From NCBI RefSeq assembly GCF_001277235.1, contig NZ_CP012266.1, positions 1,550,001-1,614,000 on the forward strand: DNA of 64,000 nucleotides, in the 5' to 3' direction. Positions 1 to 9,271 of the stretch are shown here, piece by piece (within the stretch, counting starts at the first letter, position 1; each line of letters starts with the position of its first letter). Source of the DNA: Cronobacter dublinensis subsp. dublinensis LMG 23823. Lineage in GTDB: Bacteria; Pseudomonadota; Gammaproteobacteria; Enterobacterales; Enterobacteriaceae. Both the position numbers and the translations under genes were made by a program. The notes under the pieces are model-generated. The model saw nothing but the letters and a program-made list of their open reading frames with translations, was not told the origin of the DNA and made no database searches.

Positions 1-1
1 C

Positions 2-1006
2 TACCCGGGTAAGGATTTCGGCGATGACGATCCGCAATATCAGCAGGCGTTGCAGTATGACGATTTGCAGGCGATCCAGCGCCAGCCGTGGGTAAGCTCC
101 GCCACGCCCGCCGTCTCGCAGAATTTACGCCTGCGCTACGGCAATGTGGATGTGGCCGCCAGCGCCAACGGCGTGAGCGGGCAATATTTTAACGTCTACG
201 GCATGACCTTTAGCGAGGGCAACACCTTCAACGACGAGCAGCTGCGCGGTCGTGCGCAAGTTGTGGTTATCGACAGCAACGCGCGTCGCCAGCTCTTTCC
301 GAATAAGGCAAGCGTGGTCGGCGAAGTGGTGCTGGTGGGCAACATGCCTGCGACGGTCATCGGCGTGGCGGAAGAGAAGCAGTCGATGTTCGGCAGCAGC
401 AAAATTCTGCGCGTCTGGATGCCTTACAGCACGATGTCCGGGCGCATCATGGGGCAGTCGTGGCTGAACTCCGTCACGGTGCGCGTAAAAGAGGGCTACG
501 ACAGCGGCGAGGCGGAGCAGCAGCTGACCCGCCTGCTGACGCTGCGCCACGGCAAAAAAGACTTTTTCACCTGGAACATGGATGGTGTATTGAAAACGGC
601 GGAAAAGACCACACGTACTCTTCAGCTGTTTTTAACGCTGGTGGCGGTGATTTCGCTGGTGGTCGGTGGGATCGGGGTGATGAATATCATGCTGGTGTCG
701 GTCACCGAACGCACCCGTGAAATCGGCATCCGCATGGCGGTTGGCGCGCGCGCAAGCGACGTACTCCAGCAGTTTCTCATCGAAGCGGTGCTGGTTTGTC
801 TGGTGGGTGGGGCGCTCGGCATTGGGTTGTCGCTGCTTATCGCCTTTGCGCTGCAACTCATCCTGCCCGGCTGGGAGATTGGCTTTTCGCCGGTGGCATT
901 GCTGACCGCGTTTTTATGTTCAAGCGCGACGGGCGTTTTATTCGGCTGGTTGCCTGCCCGCAGCGCCGCGCGGCTCAATCCTGTGGATGCGCTGGCGCGG
1001 GAATAA
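2..1006 (+). CDS. macB: MacB, macrolide/peptide export ABC transporter, C-terminal part
   Basis: This is the 3' half of a gene that begins before the window; the frame is open from base 2 and gives 334 residues, about half of the roughly 648 of the family. MacB is the inner-membrane ATPase/permease that works with MacA and TolC to export macrolides, enterotoxin and other substrates. The ATPase domain lies outside the window. What is seen is the periplasmic domain followed by the last three membrane segments with the FtsX-like permease motif (TERTREIGIRMAVGA near base 705) and the typical ending PVDALARE. The sequence is nearly collinear with E. coli MacB. It is followed by the convergent cspD gene, the two being separated by a strong hairpin. 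Confidence 0.95.
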   Translation, partial: YPGKDFGDDDPQYQQALQYDDLQAIQRQPWVSSATPAVSQNLRLRYGNVDVAASANGVSGQYFNVYGMTFSEGNTFNDEQLRGRAQVVVIDSNARRQLFPNKASVVGEVVLVGNMPATVIGVAEEKQSMFGSSKILRVWMPYSTMSGRIMGQSWLNSVTVRVKEGYDSGEAEQQLTRLLTLRHGKKDFFTWNMDGVLKTAEKTTRTLQLFLTLVAVISLVVGGIGVMNIMLVSVTERTREIGIRMAVGARASDVLQQFLIEAVLVCLVGGALGIGLSLLIAFALQLILPGWEIGFSPVALLTAFLCSSATGVLFGWLPARSAARLNPVDALARE

Positions 1007-1010
1007 ATAA

Positions 1011-1037
1011 AAATGCCAGTCCTCGGGACTGGCATTT
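1011..1037 (-). terminator. Terminator between macB and cspD
   Basis: A perfect 12-bp inverted repeat (AAATGCCAGTCC and its complement) with a 3-base loop. Read on the minus strand it is followed by a T-rich run, so it fits an intrinsic terminator for cspD. It may also stop macB transcripts, although the plus-strand T run is short. Confidence 0.85.
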
Positions 1038-1070
1038 CAGGAGCAGGATGTACACAATGAAACAGAAGAG

Positions 1071-1301
1071 TTACGCAACTGCGGATGCGACTTCTGCTTC
1101 AAGAGGGACAATGACGCTGGCATGGTTGCCTTTGGGACCCTGATGTACATCGAACCTCACGACTTGTCCGGCTTTCAGCGTTCTGTAGCCGTCCATCTGG
1201 ATTGTAGAGTAGTGCGCGAAGATATCTTCGCCGCCGCCTTCAGGGCAGATGAACCCAAACCCTTTGGCGTTATTGAACCATTTAACAGTACCCGTCTCCA
1301 T
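1071..1301 (-). CDS. cspD: CspD, cold-shock-like DNA replication inhibitor
   Basis: A 76-residue cold-shock-domain protein. CspD in E. coli is a stationary-phase single-stranded nucleic-acid-binding protein that inhibits replication and contributes to persistence. The start is METGTVKWFNNAKGFG; an AAGGA ribosome site lies about 9 bases upstream. The frame is open for a further 23 codons upstream, but that extension has no family similarity. RNA-binding motifs RNP1 (KGFGFI) and RNP2 (DIFAHY) are intact. It sits divergently next to clpS, as in E. coli, where CspD is a protease substrate. Its 3' end has a strong terminator. Confidence 0.95.
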   Translation of the reverse strand: METGTVKWFNNAKGFGFICPEGGGEDIFAHYSTIQMDGYRTLKAGQVVRFDVHQGPKGNHASVIVPLEAEVASAVA

Positions 1302-1626
1302 GCTTCGACATCCTTCATAAGTCTTATTGAGTAAGATGGATTGAACCGGTGGGTGAGGGGGGCTGTTCAAAACCTCGCCAACTCACGCTTGTACAATTTA
1401 GAGAAATCGCACTCTGCGTCAAGCGTTGAGCGGGGTCTGGCAGGTGGGATTGAGTCAAAATTTTGAAGCAGTTAACGCTATTTTCATTAATGTGACAGAG
1501 TTCGCGAATACCAGTGATAGCTGGTTGCGTGCTGAACATTAGGGTAGATTCAGGATGCGTATTACACTCAACCAGAGCGCCGGAAAACACGCTGGCTGTA
1601 CTGTTTAACCATGATGACGACTGGCA
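1302..1626. promoter_or_regulatory. Divergent cspD/clpS control region
   Basis: About 325 bases without a gene between the divergent cspD and clpS starts. It must carry both promoters. I could not assign -10 and -35 boxes with confidence, and saw no tRNA, repeat or convincing small gene. Confidence 0.5.
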
Positions 1627-1947
1627 ATGAGTAAAGACAAAAGTTGGCTGGATTTTGACCATTTGGCGGAAGATGACCTGCGCGAAGCGCTAAAGCCGCC
1701 ATCTATGTATAAAGTTATATTAATGAACGATGATTACACGCCGATGGAATTTGTCATTGACGTGCTGCAAAAGTTCTTTTCTTATGATGTAGAACGTGCA
1801 ACGCAATTGATGCTCACGGTTCACTATCAGGGGAAGGCCATCTGTGGCGTTTTCACCGCGGAAGTGGCGGAAACCAAAGTGGCGCTGGTGAACAAATATG
1901 CGAGGGAGAACGATCATCCGTTGTTGTGTACGCTGGAAAAAGCCTGA
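1627..1947 (+). CDS. clpS: ClpS, N-end rule adaptor for ClpAP
   Basis: A 106-residue protein, the same length as E. coli ClpS. It binds destabilising N-terminal residues (Leu, Phe, Tyr, Trp) and delivers those proteins to ClpA. The flexible N-terminal tail (MSKDKSWLDFDHLAEDDLREA) is followed by the core, with the substrate-pocket region YKVILMNDDYTPMEFVIDVL at about residues 28-47, and ends in the usual TLEKA. The ribosome site is weak. clpA follows 28 bases downstream and is almost certainly in the same operon. The related aat gene, which makes ClpS substrates, lies a few genes away. Confidence 0.97.
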   Translation: MSKDKSWLDFDHLAEDDLREALKPPSMYKVILMNDDYTPMEFVIDVLQKFFSYDVERATQLMLTVHYQGKAICGVFTAEVAETKVALVNKYARENDHPLLCTLEKA

Positions 1948-1975
1948 TTAAGGCAAACTATTGAGGGGGTGCCCT

Positions 1976-4249
1976 ATGCTCAACCAGGAACTGGAACTCA
2001 GTTTAAACATGGCTTTCGCCAGAGCGCGCGAGCACCGACACGAGTTTATGACCGTCGAGCATCTGTTACTGGCTTTGCTCAGTAACCCATCGGCACGGGA
2101 GGCGCTTGAAGCCTGCTCCGTGGATCTGGTGGCGCTGCGTCAGGAACTCGAAGCCTTCATCGAACAAACCACACCCGTACTGCCCATGACTGAAGAAGAG
2201 CGCGACACGCAGCCGACGCTCAGCTTCCAGCGCGTATTGCAGCGTGCGGTATTCCACGTGCAGTCCTCCGGCCGTAGCGAAGTGACGGGCGCCAATGTTC
2301 TGGTGGCCATCTTTAGCGAACAGGAGTCCCAGGCGGCGTATCTGTTGCGTAAACATGAAGTCAGCCGCCTTGATGTGGTGAATTTCATCTCTCACGGCAC
2401 CCGTAAAGACGAGCCAGGCCAGGCGCCGGGCAATGACAATCCGGTCAACGAAGAGCAGGCAGGCGGGGAGGAGCGTATGGAAAACTTCACCACCAATCTC
2501 AATCAGCTTGCCCGCGTTGGCGGCATCGACCCGCTGATTGGCCGCGATAAAGAGCTGGAACGCGCTATTCAGGTGCTCTGCCGTCGCCGGAAAAACAACC
2601 CGCTGCTGGTGGGCGAATCGGGCGTCGGGAAAACCGCGATTGCCGAAGGGCTTGCCTGGCGTATCGTGCAGGGCGACGTGCCGGAAGTCATGGCCGACTG
2701 CACCATCTACGCGCTGGATATCGGCTCGCTGCTCGCGGGCACCAAATACCGCGGCGATTTCGAAAAACGCTTCAAGGCGCTGCTCAAACAGCTGGAGCAG
2801 GATAACAACAGCATTCTGTTTATCGATGAGATCCATACCATCATCGGCGCGGGTGCGGCCTCCGGTGGCCAGGTGGATGCCGCGAACCTGATCAAACCGC
2901 TGCTTTCCAGCGGTAAAATTCGGGTGATGGGCTCCACGACGTACCAGGAGTTCAGCAACATTTTCGAAAAAGACCGCGCGCTGGCGCGTCGCTTCCAGAA
3001 AATCGACATCACCGAACCGAGCGTTGATGAAACCGTCCAGATAATTAACGGCCTGAAACCGAAGTATGAAGCGCACCACGACGTGCGTTACACCGCGAAA
3101 GCGGTCCGCGCGGCGGTTGAGCTGGCGGTGAAATATATCAACGACCGTCATCTGCCGGACAAAGCTATCGACGTTATCGACGAAGCGGGCGCGCGTGCGC
3201 GTCTGATGCCCGTCAGCAAGCGTAAGAAAACTGTCAACGTGGCGGATATCGAGTCCGTTGTGGCCCGTATCGCGCGTATTCCGGAGAAGAGCGTGTCGCA
3301 AAGCGATCGCGATACCCTGAAAAACCTGGGCGACCGCCTGAAAATGCTGGTGTTTGGTCAGGATAAAGCCATTGAGGCATTAACCGAGGCCATCAAAATG
3401 AGCCGCGCGGGGCTGGGACATGACCGTAAACCGGTCGGTTCTTTCCTCTTCGCAGGCCCGACCGGCGTCGGCAAAACCGAGGTGACGGTGCAGCTTTCCA
3501 AAGCGCTGGGCATCGAACTGCTGCGCTTTGATATGTCCGAGTATATGGAGCGCCATACCGTGAGCCGTCTGATTGGCGCGCCTCCGGGTTATGTTGGCTT
3601 CGATCAGGGCGGTCTGCTGACCGACGCGGTTATCAAGCATCCGCATGCGGTGCTGCTGCTCGATGAAATTGAAAAAGCGCACCCGGACGTCTTTAACCTG
3701 CTGCTGCAGGTGATGGATAACGGCACGCTGACCGATAACAACGGGCGCAAAGCGGATTTCCGCAACGTGATTCTGGTGATGACGACCAACGCTGGCGTGC
3801 GTGAAACTGAGCGTAAATCTATCGGGCTTATCCGTCAGGATAACAGCACCGATGCGATGGAGGAGATCAAAAAGATCTTCACACCGGAGTTTCGCAACCG
3901 TCTCGACAATATCATCTGGTTTAACCATCTCTCTGCCGAGGTTATCCATCAGGTGGTCGACAAGTTTATCGTCGAACTGCAGGCGCAGCTTGACCAGAAA
4001 GGCGTCTCCCTGGAAGTCAGCCAGGAAGCGCGTGACTGGCTGGCAGAGAAAGGCTATGACCGTGCGATGGGCGCGCGTCCAATGACCCGCGTCATTCAGG
4101 ATAACCTGAAAAAACCGCTGGCCAACGAGCTGCTGTTTGGCTCGCTGGTGGATGGCGGACAGGTGTCCGTTGCGCTGGATAAAGACGGCGATAAGCTGAC
4201 GTACAGCTTCCAGAGCGCGCAGAAGCACAAGCCTGAAGCCGCGCACTAA
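1976..4249 (+). CDS. clpA: ClpA, ATPase subunit of the ClpAP protease
   Basis: A 757-residue AAA+ unfoldase (E. coli 758) that unfolds proteins and feeds them to ClpP. I chose the start MLNQELELSLN because AGGGGG lies just upstream and the extra upstream codons are not conserved. An N-terminal Clp repeat domain binds ClpS. Two Walker A motifs are seen: GESGVGKT (residues 213-220) and GPTGVGKT (494-501), with Walker B motifs ILFIDEIHT and LLLDEIEKA. The IGL loop that docks ClpP is present (KSIGLIRQ). It ends just before a classical terminator. In E. coli K-12 the serW tRNA gene follows; it is not here. Confidence 0.98.
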   Translation: MLNQELELSLNMAFARAREHRHEFMTVEHLLLALLSNPSAREALEACSVDLVALRQELEAFIEQTTPVLPMTEEERDTQPTLSFQRVLQRAVFHVQSSGRSEVTGANVLVAIFSEQESQAAYLLRKHEVSRLDVVNFISHGTRKDEPGQAPGNDNPVNEEQAGGEERMENFTTNLNQLARVGGIDPLIGRDKELERAIQVLCRRRKNNPLLVGESGVGKTAIAEGLAWRIVQGDVPEVMADCTIYALDIGSLLAGTKYRGDFEKRFKALLKQLEQDNNSILFIDEIHTIIGAGAASGGQVDAANLIKPLLSSGKIRVMGSTTYQEFSNIFEKDRALARRFQKIDITEPSVDETVQIINGLKPKYEAHHDVRYTAKAVRAAVELAVKYINDRHLPDKAIDVIDEAGARARLMPVSKRKKTVNVADIESVVARIARIPEKSVSQSDRDTLKNLGDRLKMLVFGQDKAIEALTEAIKMSRAGLGHDRKPVGSFLFAGPTGVGKTEVTVQLSKALGIELLRFDMSEYMERHTVSRLIGAPPGYVGFDQGGLLTDAVIKHPHAVLLLDEIEKAHPDVFNLLLQVMDNGTLTDNNGRKADFRNVILVMTTNAGVRETERKSIGLIRQDNSTDAMEEIKKIFTPEFRNRLDNIIWFNHLSAEVIHQVVDKFIVELQAQLDQKGVSLEVSQEARDWLAEKGYDRAMGARPMTRVIQDNLKKPLANELLFGSLVDGGQVSVALDKDGDKLTYSFQSAQKHKPEAAH

Positions 4250-4268
4250 GTACATGCGCTGCACACAA

Positions 4269-4297
4269 CGCCGGATAGCGATATCCGGCGTTTTTTT
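4269..4297 (+). terminator. clpA terminator
   Basis: A 9-bp perfect stem (CGCCGGATA and complement) with a 4-base loop, followed by seven T residues, 20 bases after the clpA stop. Confidence 0.92.
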
Positions 4298-4324
4298 ATG
4301 TCTTTATTATGCGGTTCTGCCCAT

Positions 4325-4355
4325 AAAAAAAGCGCCGCATTAAGCGGCGCTTTTT
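4325..4355 (-). terminator. infA-side terminator
   Basis: GCGCCGC, a 5-base loop and GCGGCGC, with A-rich sequence on the left and T-rich on the right. It can act in both directions. It is the likely stop for infA and a back-up for clpA. Confidence 0.85.
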
Positions 4356-4389
4356 CTCAGGCTGGCGCGGCAAACGGCGGCGCGGCCTT

Positions 4390-4409
4390 ACTTCTCATGC
4401 ACGAGAAGT
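4390..4409 (-). other. Hairpin just after infA
   Basis: Inverted repeat ACTTCTC / GAGAAGT with a 6-base loop, about 10 bases past the infA stop. It has no T run. It might stabilise the 3' end of the infA mRNA; function is inferred only. Confidence 0.45.
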
Positions 4410-4419
4410 CAGTACAAAC

Positions 4420-4641
<222 letters not shown>

Positions 4642-4680
4642 ATCCTCTGGGGTATCACTACCATAGTTTGAACCGGCAAG

Positions 4681-4709
4681 ATAATGCCCAAGTTCACCCA
4701 TTAAGTAAA
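4681..4709 (-). promoter_or_regulatory. infA promoter
   Basis: On the minus strand TTTACT, a 17-base spacer and CATTAT, placing the transcription start near 4674, about 36 bases before the infA start codon. Spacing and boxes fit sigma-70. Assignment is from sequence only. Confidence 0.6.
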
Positions 4710-4913
4710 GTTTTGCGGGCGAAATGCCCGTTGTACCGCTGCGCCTTTCTGCCCCCACGACAAAACCGCGCGGGCAGCGCAAGCGTAACGGGGAGCGTGA
4801 GATCCAAAGCGTTGCGTTAACGGAGGGTCCCAAAACGGCGGCAGGGTAATGGCAGTCATTTTCTGCGTGCGTAAGTATAACACCCTGACAAAAAATGTGC
4901 CGAAAACATTCTG

Positions 4914-5618
4914 TTATCCTGCGGGTGTAAAAAGGGTGTGCGGCACCCAGCACCGTTCTTCAAGCGCGAGCTGGCGAAGCTCGGCCAGGTGTTGCAGATA
5001 ATCGCGGCGCGGGATCTCAATCGCGCCGAGCGACGCGGTATGCGGATTCAGCACCTGACAGTCGATAAGCCTGCCGCCCTGGGCCATAAAATAATTGCAA
5101 AACACCACCAGCGCGGTTTTCGAGGCGTTCTCGCTGCGGCTGAACATCGATTCGCCGCAAAATAGCGTGCCCTGCGCCACGCCGTACATTCCGCCGACCA
5201 GCTGATCGTCCTGCCAGACTTCTACCGAGTGCGCATGACCCAGTTCGTGCAGGCGCTGCCAGGCGATAACGACGTCATTGGTAATCCAGGTGCCGTCATC
5301 ACGGTCGCTGGCGCAGCCCTGGATAACGGCGTTAAAGGCGTGATTCAGCGTAACGCGATAGGGCGATCGGCGGTGAAAGCGCTTCATGCTGCGGCTGATG
5401 TGGAGCCGCCCGGGCCAGAGCACGGCGCGTGGATCCGGCGACCACCATAAAATCGGGTCGCCCGGTGAAAACCACGGAAAAATGCCCTGTTGATAGGCCA
5501 TCATCAGGCGCGCCGGGCTGAGATCGCCGCCTAATGCCAGTAAGCCGTTGGGTTCACGTAACGCCCCCTCAGGTGAGGGGAAAGCAATCGAATGACGAGA
5601 AAGCTGCACCAGACGCAT
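4914..5618 (-). CDS. aat: Aat, leucyl/phenylalanyl-tRNA-protein transferase
   Basis: A 234-residue enzyme, equal in length to E. coli Aat. It transfers Leu or Phe from aminoacyl-tRNA to proteins starting with Lys or Arg, creating N-end rule degrons for ClpS and ClpAP. The start MRLVQLSRHSIAFP matches the family; ten more in-frame codons upstream are not conserved. The core motif LLALGGDLSPARL, the FPWFSPGDPILWWSPDPR block and GESMFSRSENASK are intact. It lies 37 bases after cydC, and may be co-transcribed with cydDC as in E. coli. Confidence 0.97.
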   Translation of the reverse strand: MRLVQLSRHSIAFPSPEGALREPNGLLALGGDLSPARLMMAYQQGIFPWFSPGDPILWWSPDPRAVLWPGRLHISRSMKRFHRRSPYRVTLNHAFNAVIQGCASDRDDGTWITNDVVIAWQRLHELGHAHSVEVWQDDQLVGGMYGVAQGTLFCGESMFSRSENASKTALVVFCNYFMAQGGRLIDCQVLNPHTASLGAIEIPRRDYLQHLAELRQLALEERCWVPHTLFTPAG

Positions 5619-5655
5619 CACAACGGCGCTCCCTGACAACATAGTCAAACATCAA

Positions 5656-7389
5656 TCAATGATAGTGTACTGTTCGCTGACGAAACTGATAATAACGTCC
5701 CTGTTGCGCCAGTAATTCTGCGTGACTACCTTGCTCAATAATCTGTCCGTTGTCCATGACAATAATGCGATCGAACGCCGTCAGGCCCTGCAGGCGGTGC
5801 GTGACCATCAGCAGCGTTTTATGTGCGGCGACCTCCCGGACCAGCGCGAGGATCTGCCGTTCGGTTTCGGCATCCAGCCCTTCCGTCGGTTCATCCAGCA
5901 GCAGCATGGGCGCATCGTGCAGCAAGGCGCGGGCGATGCCGAGACGACGCAGCTCGCCGCCGGAAAGCTGGCGTCCGCCTTCGCCAAGCCAGGCGTTCAG
6001 ACCTTCATCTTCCAGCAGTTTTTCGAGCCCTGTGCGTGTGAGTATGGCGCTAAGGGCGGCGTCATCGGCATCCGGCGCGGCGAGGCGCAGGTTATCGCGA
6101 AGCGTGGCGCTAAAGAGATGCACGCGCTGCGGCACGACGCTCATGGTCGCGCGCAGGGCCGCTTCGTGATAAGACGAGATGGCAACGCCGCCCAGCGTCA
6201 CGTCGCCAGAAGTTGGGTCCCAGGCGCGGGTTAACAGTTGCAGCAGCGTCGATTTACCGCAGCCGGTGCGCCCGAGAATGACAATATGCTCGCCCGGCGC
6301 GACATCAAGCGTGATATCACGCAGCGCAGGCTGTGGCTGGCCTGGGTAGCTAAAGCTCACGTCGCGCAGCGCAAGCGACGCCTCGCGCGGCGCATCAACG
6401 CCCGGTTGCTCGAAGGTAATGTCAGCCGGCTGCTCAATCACGTCGCTGACGCGACGGGCGGAGGCGATGACCTGGCCCAGGTGCTGGAACGCACCGCCGA
6501 CCGGCGCCAGCGCTTCAAAGGCCGCCAGCGCGCAGAAGACAAACAGCGCAATCAGCGAGCCGGGCGCGCTGTTGCCGCCGACGCCGCCGGCGGCCATCCA
6601 CAGAATGAGAACGACCGTCATGCCGCTTATCAGCGTCATCATCGCCTGTGAAAGCGCCGTCAGGCCAGTCTGGCGACGTTGCGCCTCATGCCAGGCCTGT
6701 TCGGTGGCATCAAGATTATCGCGATAGCGCCCGGCGGCGCCGAAAATCGACAGTTCCGCCTGGCCCTGCAGCCAGCTCGTCAATTGCTGGCGATAGCTGG
6801 CGCGAAGCACCGTCAGCGCTTCGCCCACCGGACGACCGGCGCGATAGAAGAGGGGAGGGAGCAGCAACAGCGTCGCCAGCATGATCCCGCCAAGCGTCAG
6901 CGCCAGCGTGATATCCAGCACGCTCAGACCCAGCGTGACCACCACGATAACGGCCAGCGCGCCGATAAGCGGCGATATCACGCGCAGATAAAGGTGATCC
7001 AGCGTGTCGACATCCGCCACCAGGCGGTTCAGCAGTTCGCCCTGACGAAAACGCGCCAGCCCGGATGGCGAGAGCGGCAGCAGGCGGCTGAAGGTGTGAA
7101 TGCGTAAATGTTCCAGCACGCGGAACGTGCCTTCGTGGCTGACCAGGCGCTCAAAGTAGCGCCCGGCCGTGCGAATAATCGCCGCACCGCGCACGCCCGC
7201 GGCCGGCAGCATATAGTTGAAGCTGTAAAGCCCGGCCATGCCGACCACCGCCGAGGCGGACAGGAACCAGCCCGAGAGCGTCAGCAGGCCAATGCTGGCG
7301 AGCAGCGTCACGATAGCCAGCACGACGCCGAGCGACAGCAGCCATTTGTGGCGTTTATAGAGCGCCAGATAAGGTAACAACGCGCGCAT
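5656..7389 (-). CDS. cydC: CydC, heterodimeric ABC exporter subunit for cytochrome bd assembly
   Basis: A 577-residue half-transporter (E. coli 573) which pairs with CydD. The CydDC complex acts at the inner membrane, is required for cytochrome bd maturation, and has been linked to export of glutathione and cysteine and to haem binding. Six membrane segments occupy about residues 1-310. The ATPase carries Walker A GRTGCGKST, signature LSGGELRR and Walker B MLLLDEPTE. The start codon abuts the cydD stop directly, and GGAGGA inside the end of cydD is its ribosome site, so the two are translationally linked. Confidence 0.97.
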   Translation of the reverse strand: MRALLPYLALYKRHKWLLSLGVVLAIVTLLASIGLLTLSGWFLSASAVVGMAGLYSFNYMLPAAGVRGAAIIRTAGRYFERLVSHEGTFRVLEHLRIHTFSRLLPLSPSGLARFRQGELLNRLVADVDTLDHLYLRVISPLIGALAVIVVVTLGLSVLDITLALTLGGIMLATLLLLPPLFYRAGRPVGEALTVLRASYRQQLTSWLQGQAELSIFGAAGRYRDNLDATEQAWHEAQRRQTGLTALSQAMMTLISGMTVVLILWMAAGGVGGNSAPGSLIALFVFCALAAFEALAPVGGAFQHLGQVIASARRVSDVIEQPADITFEQPGVDAPREASLALRDVSFSYPGQPQPALRDITLDVAPGEHIVILGRTGCGKSTLLQLLTRAWDPTSGDVTLGGVAISSYHEAALRATMSVVPQRVHLFSATLRDNLRLAAPDADDAALSAILTRTGLEKLLEDEGLNAWLGEGGRQLSGGELRRLGIARALLHDAPMLLLDEPTEGLDAETERQILALVREVAAHKTLLMVTHRLQGLTAFDRIIVMDNGQIIEQGSHAELLAQQGRYYQFRQRTVHYH

Positions 7390-9156
7390 TTAAATCTCCT
7401 CCTGACGGTGCGCCAGCAGTGCGGCGAAATAGCCATCGGCGGCGCTGAGCGTCGCGACGTCGCCGCGCTCCACGATGCGGCCATCGCGCATCACCCAGAC
7501 CTCATCCCAGTCGGCGATATCATCAATCTGGTGCGTGACCATGAGCGTCGTCTGTGAAAGCGACGCCGCTTCCAGCGCCTGCATGACGCGCTGCTCGCTG
7601 CCCGCGTCAAGGCTTGCCGACGGCTCATCCAGCAGCAGCAGACGGCATGGCGAGAGAAGCGCGCGGGCGACGGCCACGCGCTGCGCCTGACCGACGGACA
7701 GCCCGGAAGACTGATCGCCGATGGGCGTATCCACGCCCTGCGCCAGCAGCGGCAGAAATTCGCTCACCCAGGCTTTATCGAGCGCCGCCTGCAGCTGCGC
7801 GTCGCTGGCGTCCGGGTCGCCCAGTAACACATTCTCTTTTAGCGTTTGCGCAGGTAATTGCGGGTTTTGCCCCACCCAGCAAAGCTCGCGACGCCAGCTC
7901 TGCGGCTCCAGCTCGCGCAACTCAACGCCATTAACGCGCAGAGAGCCTTCATACGGCAGAAAACCGGCCAGCAGATTCAGTAGCGAACTCTTGCCCGCGC
8001 CGCTTTGCCCGACCAGCGCCACGCGTTTGCCCGCAGGCAGCGTGAAGTTGAGCGGCCCGGCGAGGCGTTTGCCCTGCGGCGAGAGGATCGTCAGCCCCTG
8101 CGCGTCAAGCGTGATGGGCTCGCAGCCGGAGAGCTCCAGCGTACCTTTTTCGGCGTGCTGAATCGGGGTTTCAAGGAAGGTTTTCAGGCTGTCGGCCGCG
8201 CCAATCGCCTGCGCTTTGGCGTGATAAAAGGTGCCGAGGTCGCGCAGCGGCTGGAAGAATTCCGGTGCGAGGATCAGCGCCAGGAAACCCGCGAAGAGCG
8301 TCACGCCGGTGCCGTAATGGCCGAAATTCAGCTCGCCCAGATAAGAAAAGCCGAAGTAGACCGCCACCAGCGCGATAGACAGCGAGGTGAAAAATTCCAG
8401 CACGCCGGAGGAGAGAAACGCGAGGCGCAGCACTTCCATCGTGCGCTGGCGGAAATCCTGCGACGCCGCGCGGATGTTGTCGGTCTCCGCCGCGCCGCGA
8501 TGGAAAAGACGCAGGGTTTCCATGCCGCGCAGGCGGTCAAGGAAGTTGCCGCTAAGGCGCGCCAGCGCCTGGAAATTGCGGCGGTTGGCGTCGGCGGCGC
8601 CCATGCCGACCATCGCCATAAAGAGTGGGATCAGCGGGGCAGTGCCAAGGAGGATCAGCGCTGCTGCCCAGTTATAAGGAAAAATCGCGAGCACGATCAG
8701 CAGCGGCACGCTCGCCGCCAGCGCCATCTGCGGCAGGTAGCGGGCATAGAAATCATGCATATCGTCAATCTGCTCAAGGATAAGCGTCGCCCAGCTGCCG
8801 GCGGGTTTACCCTGGATCCAGGCGGGGCCCGCCTCCTGCAACCGGTTCATCACCTGCTGGCGAATGCGCGCGCGAATATGCTGCCCGGCGTGGAAGCCGA
8901 CTTTTTCGCGCAGCCAGACAATCCAGGCGCGCAGCACAAAGACCAGAATCAGCAGCACAAACGGCAGCAAGAGCGCCTCGCGCGGGATGGCTTTAATTAT
9001 CATGTCATGCAGAAGGTCGGCCAGCAGCCAGGCCTGCGCGACGATAAGCAGACCGCTCACTACGCCGAGCAGGCGCGACAGGCTGAGCCAGCGGCGGGAG
9101 ATAACGCTTTGCTGTTTAAGCCAGCGGGTCAGTTCTTGTTGACGGGTTTTATTCAT
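7390..9156 (-). CDS. cydD: CydD, heterodimeric ABC exporter subunit for cytochrome bd assembly
   Basis: A 588-residue half-transporter, identical in length to E. coli CydD. The start MNKTRQQELTRWLKQQ is the family start; 19 further upstream codons are open but not conserved. Transmembrane domain at about 20-320, then an ATPase with Walker A GQSGAGKSS, signature LSVGQAQR and Walker B LLLLDEPSA. The pair with CydC is the functional unit. trxB lies upstream in the same orientation, so trxB and cydDC together concern periplasmic and cytoplasmic thiol balance. Confidence 0.97.
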   Translation of the reverse strand: MNKTRQQELTRWLKQQSVISRRWLSLSRLLGVVSGLLIVAQAWLLADLLHDMIIKAIPREALLLPFVLLILVFVLRAWIVWLREKVGFHAGQHIRARIRQQVMNRLQEAGPAWIQGKPAGSWATLILEQIDDMHDFYARYLPQMALAASVPLLIVLAIFPYNWAAALILLGTAPLIPLFMAMVGMGAADANRRNFQALARLSGNFLDRLRGMETLRLFHRGAAETDNIRAASQDFRQRTMEVLRLAFLSSGVLEFFTSLSIALVAVYFGFSYLGELNFGHYGTGVTLFAGFLALILAPEFFQPLRDLGTFYHAKAQAIGAADSLKTFLETPIQHAEKGTLELSGCEPITLDAQGLTILSPQGKRLAGPLNFTLPAGKRVALVGQSGAGKSSLLNLLAGFLPYEGSLRVNGVELRELEPQSWRRELCWVGQNPQLPAQTLKENVLLGDPDASDAQLQAALDKAWVSEFLPLLAQGVDTPIGDQSSGLSVGQAQRVAVARALLSPCRLLLLDEPSASLDAGSEQRVMQALEAASLSQTTLMVTHQIDDIADWDEVWVMRDGRIVERGDVATLSAADGYFAALLAHRQEEI

Positions 9157-9271
9157 TGCATGCACTGAGCAGTAAAATCCAGAGTGCTCGCCGCAAGGCG
9201 AGAGAGCAGGCAATGTTACAACGGGGATAAAAGAAAGGCGACTGATTCGTCGCCTTGTTTAAATCGTGGAA

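Noticed and set aside
8005..9168. 387-codon plus-strand frame opposite cydD
   Set aside because: Shadow of cydD; its composition is that of an antisense GC-rich frame and it has no family match.
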